A stretch of 30,058 nt of DNA from a virus. The stretch is taken from IMG/VR virus record IMGVR_UViG_3300025087_001825, positions 1 to 30,058 of that record; one strand, 5' to 3'. Both the position numbers and the translations under genes were made by a program. Each line of letters starts with the position of its first letter. The stretch's first letter is position 1. Below the pieces are notes generated by a model. That model had not been told where the DNA came from. It was given only the letters and a program-made list of their open reading frames with translations, and ran no database searches. Below, one piece after another: positions 23,044 through 30,058 of this stretch.

Positions 23044-23649
23044 ATGGAAAAGGAAGAGGAAAAAGAAGAAGAAAGAGGGTATGGAAGAAAAGATGTTTTG
23101 CCTATAGTTGATGGAGAAGGGAGTTCTGTTAGTGAAGTTATTAGTTCGTTGATAGAGGGGGAATCTGTTTTTCAGTCGTATGGAACAGCTAAGGTAAAGG
23201 TAGGAAATAAAGTAAAGCACCTTCCTATAAAAAGCGTAGACATGGAAAAGATAGTTAAAACCTTGGCCAATAAGCGGCCTAAGCCTCCTACTGATAGGGT
23301 AATGATTAGAGCTAATTCAAAAGAGGGAAGAGAAGCTGGTTTAAAGCGAGATCGGTGGGTAGAAGTAGCCTTAGAAACAGATGAAGCCTATCAGGAACGA
23401 CTTCAGGATTATAATGCTGAATTAGGTTATTTAGTAATTCTTTATGGGCTGAATTGTAGGTTGGAAACAAAAAATAAGGTAGTTGTTTGGGAACCGGATA
23501 ATCCTAATAGGCAAAACAAAGAAGAGGCTCTAAGGGTGTTAAGGAATATGGGCCTTACTGGATGGCAATTTACGCAGATATCTGATGCAATACGAGATTT
23601 AACTAAGTTTGCTGATGAGGAAATGGAAAAAAACTTAGAAGAGGAGTAG
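23044..23649 (+). CDS. Tail assembly chaperone, gpG-like
   Basis: ATG 23044 behind gggagg. 201 residues: a charged start, a Gly/Ser-linked strand (FQSYGTAKVKVGNKVKHLPI), then helices through residue 201. The location between the tail tube gene and the tape measure, and the in-frame slippery A_AAA_AAC (23628-23634) close to the end, define it as the gpG equivalent. It would bind the tape measure during tail assembly. The normal stop is TAG 23647-23649; about 1 in many ribosomes should shift into the next frame. Confidence 0.75.
   Translation: MEKEEEKEEERGYGRKDVLPIVDGEGSSVSEVISSLIEGESVFQSYGTAKVKVGNKVKHLPIKSVDMEKIVKTLANKRPKPPTDRVMIRANSKEGREAGLKRDRWVEVALETDEAYQERLQDYNAELGYLVILYGLNCRLETKNKVVVWEPDNPNRQNKEEALRVLRNMGLTGWQFTQISDAIRDLTKFADEEMEKNLEEE
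23628..23634 (+). promoter_or_regulatory. -1 ribosomal frameshift site A_AAA_AAC
   Basis: In the 0 frame the codons are gaa-aaa-aac-tta; the last A of gaa plus aaa and aac form the X_XXY_YYZ heptamer A_AAA_AAC. Slipping back one base gives codons ctt aga aga gga gta ggg and joins the frame of the downstream gene exactly at TTG 23652. The tail chaperone pair of lambda (gpG/gpGT) uses the same design. A downstream stimulator is not clear to me; only a short stem (AGGC...GCCT) exists some 50 bases further. Confidence 0.72.
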
Positions 23650-23651
23650 GG

Positions 23652-23942
23652 TTGGATGATGAACTGTTTGAATATCTTTTGAAGAGGCCTTCCGCCTTGA
23701 ATCCTACTCCTCAAGTCTCTCAATTATATTTTGAGATTGATTCCTGCGTAAGGATATTAAAGATAACTTATGATAGGTATCTTCTATTGCCTCCAATAAT
23801 CAGGAAAGCTTATTATTACTATTTTATGATGAGGTCTTATTTGGAGGAAGAACAAGAAAAACAGAGGAAAAGGGAAGAAAGTAGAACTAAGAATATGTCT
23901 GGAGCAGGAAGAAGTTTTTCAGCAAAACAGATAAGGAAATAA
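23652..23942 (+). CDS. Tail assembly chaperone T-part (made as -1 frameshift fusion)
   Basis: The open frame begins upstream, inside the previous gene, and is entered by -1 slippage at 23628-23634; TTG 23652 with aggag just upstream is also a possible independent start. The 96 residues from TTG include two short helices (LDDELFEYLLKRPSALN, YFEIDSCVRILKITYDRYLL), an aromatic stretch (RKAYYYYFMMRSYLEEEQ) and a charged end. The equivalent part of gpGT recruits tail tube protein. The fused product would be about 300 residues. Confidence 0.72.
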   Translation: MDDELFEYLLKRPSALNPTPQVSQLYFEIDSCVRILKITYDRYLLLPPIIRKAYYYYFMMRSYLEEEQEKQRKREESRTKNMSGAGRSFSAKQIRK

Positions 23943-23948
23943 TAAGGG

Positions 23949-26900
23949 ATGGCGGGATTTGGATCTGAACAGAAATTGATGGCTAAAGTAGGAGCTGATA
24001 TTTCTGACTTTAAAGCAAAGATGAAAGAGATGTCTGCTTCTGCTGAATCTGCTGGAACTAAGACTGCTGTGGCTATGCGGAGAATTGGGAGGATGGCTCC
24101 CTTGGCTATAGTTGCGGGTATAGGAGCAGCTATAAAAGCTTTTGGAGACTTTGAAGATGAATTGACATATGTATCTACCCTTGTAGATACAAGTAGAGTT
24201 AGTATGGAAAAGTTTAAGAAAGAGATTTTAGATATACCTTCTTATTTGGGTGATTCAACAGAAATGCTAAAAGGACTATATCAGGCTTTGTCCTCCGATA
24301 TTCCAGCCGAGGCAGCCGTAAAGTTTACGGAAGCATCTGCTAAATTTGCAAAGGCAGGAAGAGGAGATATGGCTCAATCAGTAAAGGTATTAAGTGGAGT
24401 ATTGGCTCAGTATGGAGAAAATATAGACCAAGCTGAAAAATATGCAGATATAATGTTTATGACAGTGAAGAGAGGTAGAATTGAGATAGCGGAGCTATCT
24501 ACTTCTATTACAGCAGCCTTGCCTGTAGCAGTTAAATTAGGGATTAAGTTTGAAGAGGTGGCTGGAGCTGTTGGAGCTTTGACCTATGTCTTTGGAACTG
24601 CTGGGGAGGCAGTTACGGCTCTTGAGGGTCTTTTTGGAGCGTTGTTACAGAATTTGGAGGGGTTTAAAAAAGCTGGTATAGATGTAGCAAAAGTAATTGG
24701 AGAAGGGGGATTGGCTGGGCTTTTGAAAGCGATGGAAAAGGCTACTGGAGGAAATATATTTGCTTTGCGAGAACTAGTTCATAGAAAAGAAGGCTTAGTT
24801 GCAGCCACAGCTTTAGCAGGAGAACAGTTTAAATTGTTTCAATCAATAACGGAAGATAATATTAATTCTTCAAAATCTATGGATGTTGCTTTAGAAAAAA
24901 TGACCGCTTCTTTCAAGGAAGAGTTGAGCACGGCTTGGGTAGAGATAAAGAAATTTGGAATAATTATAGGGGAGGCTTTTGGACCTGCTAGTATATTATT
25001 AATTAAGGGGATTGGGGAGGCTTTTAGTTGGTCAAGAGATCGAGTGAAGGATTTTTTTCAGGGGTTCACTTGGGTTGTTCTTAAATCAATGGAGTTGTAT
25101 AATAGATTTTTATTGTTTCAAAAAAAGTTAATGGGGCCAGGCAGGACGGCGGAAGGGGGGATAGAATCCAAAGAGGCCTGGAGGAAGAGAATGGCTGAAA
25201 TGGAAAAAGAGGCAGATTTATGGGGAAGAGCTTTATCAGAGCTTAACCAAGATATAACAGATGATAGACTAGGGGTTAAGAAGGGTGTAGAAGGAGTTGT
25301 GGCAGAGATAAAAACTATGGTTGAAGCGGGGATTGAGGGGATTACAAGTTTAACAGAAGAGGAGAAAGAAGAAAGAGAAAAAGTGTTAAAACAGTTTCAA
25401 GAAAGCTACATGCAGGCTACAACAACGATCCAAGAATTTGAATTATTTAAGTTGGAAGAGGCTTATAAGGAATTTGCTAGATATGTAACAGATAAGATTA
25501 AACTTGATAAATGGTATAGTATAGAAAAGAAAAAGATACTTAATGAATTGACTGAATATGAGAAATATCAATTAGAGATAATTGATAAAGAGGTAGAAGA
25601 ATATATAGCATTAATTGAAGAGTCTTTTAAGAGTTTAGAGGATATAAATGAAAAGTATTATCAAGCTACAATTGAATCTGCAAAAATAGCTGCTAAGGAA
25701 TCAGGAGACTCCCTAGAAGTTATTAGAATAGAAGCAAAAGAGACTTCCCGGCAGGTTTATGAGTCTTTTGATTTAATAACAGAACAATTACAGAAGCAAG
25801 TAGATGCTGGAGCTATAACTATAGAGCAGTATGAAGAAAGGATAGCTAAAGCAGCAGAGACTATGTCTATTGAGGTATCTAATAGCCAGGGGGAGATAGC
25901 TTCTGAGCAGGCTAAAAGTGTTGATACTATGATTGATAAATGGTTTGATTGGATAGGGAATGCTATGGATAGTTCCAAATCATTTTTGGAGACTATAACA
26001 GATACGTTTAAAAAGATGGGCCAGGCTTTTGTTATAGAATTAGTTAAGATGTTTGCTAAGTGGCTTTTACTAGGACAATCTATGGCGGCTAATCCATTGG
26101 TAGCAGTAATGACTTCTGTATTGGGCATTCCTGGGATAGCTGGGGCTGCAACTGGTGGTGTTGCTGGTGGTGGGGGAGGGGTATCAAATTTATTAGGGCT
26201 AGGAAGATTTATGCCTGAGGGGATGAGGAAGGCGGTGGAGGGATTTATAGGGCCTATATTAGGTAAGATACCTATTCTCGGAGATATGTTAGCAGATGCC
26301 ATGATAGTTAGTGGAAAAGGCTTAATAGGTACTTTAGGGCCTATATTAGGAGCGGCTGGAATAGGGGCTTTTGGAGGGGGGATAGTAGCAGGATTATTGG
26401 GACTAAGTAAAACTGGAGGATCTATTGGAGGAGGTATTGGAGCTGGAATTGGTTTTGCTATAGGAGGGCCTATAGGGGCTTTAATTGGAGGAGCGGGAGG
26501 AAGTATTTTAGGTGGTTTATTTGGAAAGAAGAAAAAAGCCCCATCTAAAAGATCAATAGCTGCTGGATATTGGCAGCAAGCTACTGAAGTTGAAGACCCT
26601 TTACAAGCATTAAATATTTCTTTACAGGCCATCTCCTATGATATGCAAGATAAGTATGTTAGACAGGCTCATCAATTAGCTGGCACTATGGATCTGTATC
26701 AAAAGATGAACGATCAAATAAGTGAGATGGCAGCAGACCAGAAAATAACTAATGATGAGGCTGCTGCTTTTTATAATTTATTAAAAGATATGAATATGCA
26801 ATGGGCTAATATGGGAGAGAAGGCAGGTAAGTTAGCAGGCTATGGAGCTAGAAGTATACAGAGCTTAAATGATATATGGGAGAGATTAAGAGAAGTTTTA

Positions 26901-29096
26901 ATTGAAGCTGGAGAGCTTATTCCTACAGAACAAGGGATAGAAGTTTTAAAAGGTTATAAAGAACAGTTATTAGAAATAAGAAAGACTATACAGGTTATTC
27001 GGAATACTAAATATGAAAAAATAAGAGAATTAAGATGGTTAATAAGTGATATGATAGCTGGAGAGCCATCTATTGAGACTATGATAAATCGTTGGTCTGT
27101 AATGGCTCAGGACTTAATTAAACGCTTTGGAGAGACTACTGATGCAGAGACTCAGATAGCTATACTAGACCAACTAAAAGATATGGGAAAGGAAGCTTAT
27201 GATACTATATCCGAGGTAATAGGAGGTTTAACTGGAGAGCTAAAAGATTTATATAAAACATCATCTGCCACCTTTTTTAGTCTTGATGATATTATGAGGA
27301 GACTATCTACTTATCCTGGAGGGACTGAAGCATATAAGGAGAGATTGAAGAAAGATTTAGAAGCTGGTATAGGCATGTGGAAAACTACTTCAGAAGGATC
27401 GGAAAAAGAACTTATCCGAACAAATTTATTAACTTTACTAGAGGAATATGCTAAAACTATTGGGGTCTCTATTACTGGGGGTAGTAATAAACAATTGCAG
27501 GCAATAGAGGAATCAATTAGTGTTATTAACACTCTAAGAGAAGAATATATAGATACAATTAATAAAAATCATGGATTTGAAACCGTATCGGCTGAAAAAA
27601 TTAAAGGTTTGTTGGAAGATCAATATAAAATTCTTGGGGGGCAAAAAGAAGCATATGAAAAGGGATTGATTGACCAGATTGGCCAGGCTGAAAAGAGCTC
27701 TATAGAAATACAAAATTATTTGAAAAGTATTGGAGCCTCTACTGATGAACAGACAGGATTTGCTCAGCTCTTAGCTCAGATATTAGATGAGAGTGCTGGT
27801 TCTTTACAAAAAAAATTAGCAGAATCAATGATAAATTTGACAGTAAATATTACGGATTTAAAAACTAGACAAGAGCTTTTATTGACTGAAGATACGAGAG
27901 CTTCCAGACTTAATACAATTTTTCTGGGAAAGGAAATTGCAAGGCAACAGGACTTGTTTTCTTCTTTAAATACCACCTATATAAATATTAATGAAAAAAT
28001 TATTACTTGGTTGTCATCAATAAGAGATTGGCTTGTGGGGATTAGAGGAGTTTTGGATAATACAAAAACTGAATTATTAACCAGGATAGATTATTTGTCG
28101 GGGGTAAGCTCATCTAGTTTAAGTTATTTATCGGCTGTAAAAGGGGACATAATTGCTGGGATAGCAGGATTGGAAATGTGGTATTCAGCTGTTTACGATC
28201 AGATGATTAAGGATCAATTAAAAGCAGCTCAGGATACTATTATAGAAATTGGAAAAGTATATGCAAAGATTGAGAATGCTGCAACTTCTGTGGATGTACA
28301 GAATTTAGTAAAAGAGATTTGGGATTTAGGAGTTGATATAGAGGGCTTGGGAAAAACTTCTTTAGGAGCTCTTCCGGCAAATGTAGAAGCAGCTATAACA
28401 AGGGGTTTGCAGGTTCCAATAAAAGTAGAGGTAGGGATTAGAAAGCCAGATTGGTGGCCTGAGGGAATGTGGCCAGTACCTTCTCCCACCCCATCTCCTC
28501 CCCCTGTAATAGGCGAGACCCCTCAACAAAAATATAATAGGGTTGTAGCTGAAGCTCAGGGGGCACAGACAACTCTAAGAGGGCAATTAGGTGGTATGGG
28601 AGAAGCAGAAAGGTGGGAAAAGGCTGCAAGAGGAGTAGAGTGGTTGTATAGTACTTTTTTAGGACGAGGACCTGAATCAACTGAGGCTACAGCAAACTGG
28701 GCAGCAGCCTTTTTAAGGGGATTAGATATTGTTTCAGGAATACAATTAAGTGGAGAAGCTTTATCTAGTAGAATGCGTCTTTTTGGTTTTCAACATGGAG
28801 GAATAACTACAGGAGTAAGACCAGTACCAGCTTTGTTGTCAGAAAGACCCGGATTAAGAGAAGCTGTAATCCCTTTAACTCCTTCCTCTGTGCGTATGAT
28901 AAGAAATGAGTTGGGGGGAGGGTTAGGGGGGAAGATTATTAATCTTTCTATAGAAATAAATAATGAAATGCTAGATGCCAGCTCGGCTAATAAAATAGAT
29001 TGGGATAGATTAGTTAGAAGAAAAATATTTCCTGTAGTAAAAGATGTTTTGGTGGGTACTGGGGAAGGATTGGGAAGGAGATTGGAGGTGTTTTAA
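23949..29096 (+). CDS. Tape measure protein (1715 aa)
   Basis: ATG 23949 behind aaggaaataa. The N-terminal 320 residues show the TP901/PhageMin_Tail core: DISDFKAKMKEMSASAESAG, RIGRMAPLAIVAGIGAAIK, a long helix and the AGAVGALTYVFGTAGEAVTA segment. Then come long coiled-coil stretches (about 330-690), a hydrophobic Ala/Gly-rich region (about 690-865, with a LysLysLysLys at its end and helices such as AIGGPIGALIGGAGGSILGG) that may insert in the membrane at DNA ejection, more coiled coil (about 880-1500), and a Pro-rich hinge (about 1510-1522, PVPSPTPSPPP). At about 0.15 nm per residue, the tail would be roughly 250 nm. It sets tail length and may form a membrane channel. Confidence 0.92.
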   Translation: MAGFGSEQKLMAKVGADISDFKAKMKEMSASAESAGTKTAVAMRRIGRMAPLAIVAGIGAAIKAFGDFEDELTYVSTLVDTSRVSMEKFKKEILDIPSYLGDSTEMLKGLYQALSSDIPAEAAVKFTEASAKFAKAGRGDMAQSVKVLSGVLAQYGENIDQAEKYADIMFMTVKRGRIEIAELSTSITAALPVAVKLGIKFEEVAGAVGALTYVFGTAGEAVTALEGLFGALLQNLEGFKKAGIDVAKVIGEGGLAGLLKAMEKATGGNIFALRELVHRKEGLVAATALAGEQFKLFQSITEDNINSSKSMDVALEKMTASFKEELSTAWVEIKKFGIIIGEAFGPASILLIKGIGEAFSWSRDRVKDFFQGFTWVVLKSMELYNRFLLFQKKLMGPGRTAEGGIESKEAWRKRMAEMEKEADLWGRALSELNQDITDDRLGVKKGVEGVVAEIKTMVEAGIEGITSLTEEEKEEREKVLKQFQESYMQATTTIQEFELFKLEEAYKEFARYVTDKIKLDKWYSIEKKKILNELTEYEKYQLEIIDKEVEEYIALIEESFKSLEDINEKYYQATIESAKIAAKESGDSLEVIRIEAKETSRQVYESFDLITEQLQKQVDAGAITIEQYEERIAKAAETMSIEVSNSQGEIASEQAKSVDTMIDKWFDWIGNAMDSSKSFLETITDTFKKMGQAFVIELVKMFAKWLLLGQSMAANPLVAVMTSVLGIPGIAGAATGGVAGGGGGVSNLLGLGRFMPEGMRKAVEGFIGPILGKIPILGDMLADAMIVSGKGLIGTLGPILGAAGIGAFGGGIVAGLLGLSKTGGSIGGGIGAGIGFAIGGPIGALIGGAGGSILGGLFGKKKKAPSKRSIAAGYWQQATEVEDPLQALNISLQAISYDMQDKYVRQAHQLAGTMDLYQKMNDQISEMAADQKITNDEAAAFYNLLKDMNMQWANMGEKAGKLAGYGARSIQSLNDIWERLREVLIEAGELIPTEQGIEVLKGYKEQLLEIRKTIQVIRNTKYEKIRELRWLISDMIAGEPSIETMINRWSVMAQDLIKRFGETTDAETQIAILDQLKDMGKEAYDTISEVIGGLTGELKDLYKTSSATFFSLDDIMRRLSTYPGGTEAYKERLKKDLEAGIGMWKTTSEGSEKELIRTNLLTLLEEYAKTIGVSITGGSNKQLQAIEESISVINTLREEYIDTINKNHGFETVSAEKIKGLLEDQYKILGGQKEAYEKGLIDQIGQAEKSSIEIQNYLKSIGASTDEQTGFAQLLAQILDESAGSLQKKLAESMINLTVNITDLKTRQELLLTEDTRASRLNTIFLGKEIARQQDLFSSLNTTYININEKIITWLSSIRDWLVGIRGVLDNTKTELLTRIDYLSGVSSSSLSYLSAVKGDIIAGIAGLEMWYSAVYDQMIKDQLKAAQDTIIEIGKVYAKIENAATSVDVQNLVKEIWDLGVDIEGLGKTSLGALPANVEAAITRGLQVPIKVEVGIRKPDWWPEGMWPVPSPTPSPPPVIGETPQQKYNRVVAEAQGAQTTLRGQLGGMGEAERWEKAARGVEWLYSTFLGRGPESTEATANWAAAFLRGLDIVSGIQLSGEALSSRMRLFGFQHGGITTGVRPVPALLSERPGLREAVIPLTPSSVRMIRNELGGGLGGKIINLSIEINNEMLDASSANKIDWDRLVRRKIFPVVKDVLVGTGEGLGRRLEVF

Positions 29097-29099
29097 AAG

Positions 29100-29489
29100 A
29101 TGCCTTTGTCAGACGCTGGAAAATTTGTTTGGCGGAGTGGGGCTAGTAGTTATATATTTGTAAAAGATTTTAGTCAGATGGCTCCTGCAATAGTTGATCC
29201 CTTTGAGAATTTTGAGAGAGCAGACGATGGTACCCTAAGAGTATATAGTACAGCCACATACAAGAAAACAATAGATTTGGAATTTGAGGATATAGGAGCT
29301 ACACAGAGAAATCAGTTTGCTACTATTTGGAAAAATGCTAGAACAAGTTTAGATTTTTATGACAAGCAGAATAATGCTTCTAAAACAGGGACTTTTGCCT
29401 GGCTTGGTGGATTTAATTTTTTTTATTCTGATTGGGGGATTTATTACAAGAATTTATATAATGGAAGAATAACCTTAGAAGAGATTTGA
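29100..29489 (+). CDS. Probable distal tail / baseplate-hub protein (129 aa)
   Basis: ATG 29100 is 3 bases after the tape measure stop; ggaggtg lies upstream. 129 residues with beta strands: FVWRSGASSYIFVKDF, TYKKTIDLEFEDIGATQRN, SLDFYDKQNNASKTG, FAWLGGFNFFYSDWG. A protein of this size right after the tape measure often acts at the tail tip. I do not recognise a specific family. Confidence 0.7.
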   Translation: MPLSDAGKFVWRSGASSYIFVKDFSQMAPAIVDPFENFERADDGTLRVYSTATYKKTIDLEFEDIGATQRNQFATIWKNARTSLDFYDKQNNASKTGTFAWLGGFNFFYSDWGIYYKNLYNGRITLEEI

Positions 29490-29492
29490 AAA

Positions 29493-30058
29493 TTGGCAAT
29501 ACCTGTATCAAATAGCTATATAATTGCAGAGGCAGCCACATCAAGAGCTCAGATGGCTTTTTGTCTTAGTATGAGAAAAACTTCTCTATCAGGAGGAACA
29601 TCGGGAACAAAAAATAATATTGATATCTCAGGCAATACTTTTTCCCTTAGTGCTGGAGCTACAAGAGGGAGTTGGGTTTCAGCTTCAAAAAACACCTCCC
29701 ATCCAGTTAAGGACACTTTGTTTAGATTATTTTGGGATCAAATAACAGGGGAAGGAGAAGTAGCTGTATATTTGCGTTCAGCTACAGTAGGGAGTGAATT
29801 GGGAGATGTTGCTTGGGCTAATGCTTCTCAATTTTCTAATTCTGTTTTGAGTCATTACCGACATAAAAAATGGTGTCAAACAAAAGTAAAATTAACTCGG
29901 CCAGAGGCTGCTAGTGATACTCCCCAGGTATCCACTATAACTATAGAGGGAAGGGCTTTAGTACCTAATAGTGAAGTAATAGTTTATCCAAATGTACAGT
30001 ATTCAGTGGGAAAAGATTTTCTTGGTATAACTGCTTCTCAAATGAGGGTGGGAGTAGA
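29493..30058 (+). CDS. Probable tail-tip protein, partial at 3' end of window
   Basis: TTG 29493 opens a frame with no stop before the window ends (188 codons plus two bases). The start lies 3 bases after the previous stop, behind a weak gaagag site. The visible part is all beta, with Ser/Thr-rich strands (FSLSAGATRGSWVSASKNTS, EVAVYLRSATVGSELGDVAW, TKVKLTRPEAASDTPQVSTI). The pattern fits distal tail or baseplate jelly-roll proteins. The missing C-terminus prevents a firm call. Confidence 0.68.
   Translation, partial: MAIPVSNSYIIAEAATSRAQMAFCLSMRKTSLSGGTSGTKNNIDISGNTFSLSAGATRGSWVSASKNTSHPVKDTLFRLFWDQITGEGEVAVYLRSATVGSELGDVAWANASQFSNSVLSHYRHKKWCQTKVKLTRPEAASDTPQVSTITIEGRALVPNSEVIVYPNVQYSVGKDFLGITASQMRVGV

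Noticed and set aside
25757-26632. Long minus-strand open frame (291 codons) opposite the tape measure
   Set aside because: It is Pro/Ala/Ile-rich because it mirrors the Gly/Ala-rich segment of the tape measure, lacks a ribosome site and lies fully within a clear gene.

Overview
The window is one continuous stretch of the late (virion morphogenesis) region of a long, non-contractile tailed dsDNA phage (siphovirus type, Caudoviricetes) or a prophage of that kind. Every supported gene lies on the + strand. Genes are packed tightly with stop/start overlaps. Starts are ATG, GTG or TTG, usually behind good purine-rich Shine-Dalgarno sequences, which points to a bacterial host using the standard code (TAA, TAG and TGA all act as stops). 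The DNA is AT-rich, with heavy use of AGA, AGG, GGA and ATA codons and many Lys/Glu/Ile residues. I cannot name the host. No integrase, terminase, replication, tRNA or CRISPR gene is visible.

Layout: (1) 1-4086 holds the end of a CBM9-like fibre or carbohydrate-binding protein, a small structural-looking protein, a C1q-like fibre protein and a second small protein that both carry Sec signal peptides, a zinc-ribbon microprotein, a membrane-anchored coiled-coil protein, and unknown or zinc-binding small proteins. (2) 4186-11614 is the head module: a very large portal-MuF-topoisomerase IB fusion, two small charged proteins, an HK97-type prohead protease with an extended C-terminus, a small zinc protein, the HK97-fold major capsid protein and a probable decoration protein, followed by a strong stem-loop. 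(3) 11687-17024 is an accessory cassette: an unknown protein, three GT-B glycosyltransferases, a UDP-GlcNAc 2-epimerase, a SpeD-like AdoMet decarboxylase and a small protein. (4) 17017-21238 holds the head-tail connector, closure and tail-completion genes, with two SAM methyltransferases interleaved. (5) 21223-30058 has a GT2 glycosyltransferase with TPR repeats, the major tail protein, a tail assembly chaperone pair joined by a -1 frameshift at A_AAA_AAC, a 1715-residue tape measure, and distal tail proteins running off the end.

The most unusual thing is the 1066-residue fusion at 4186-7386. An HK97 portal and a MuF/SPP1 gp7 minor head protein continue in frame into a complete-looking type IB DNA topoisomerase, with all five catalytic positions readable (R905, K943, R1001, N1043, Y1052). 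If it is made as one chain, up to twelve topoisomerases would sit at the DNA entry vertex. Second is the placing of a sugar cassette (epimerase, four glycosyltransferases, two methyltransferases) and a SpeD homologue among head and tail genes. This fits co-expression with virion proteins and perhaps glycosylation of capsid or tail, with methylation of the sugars.
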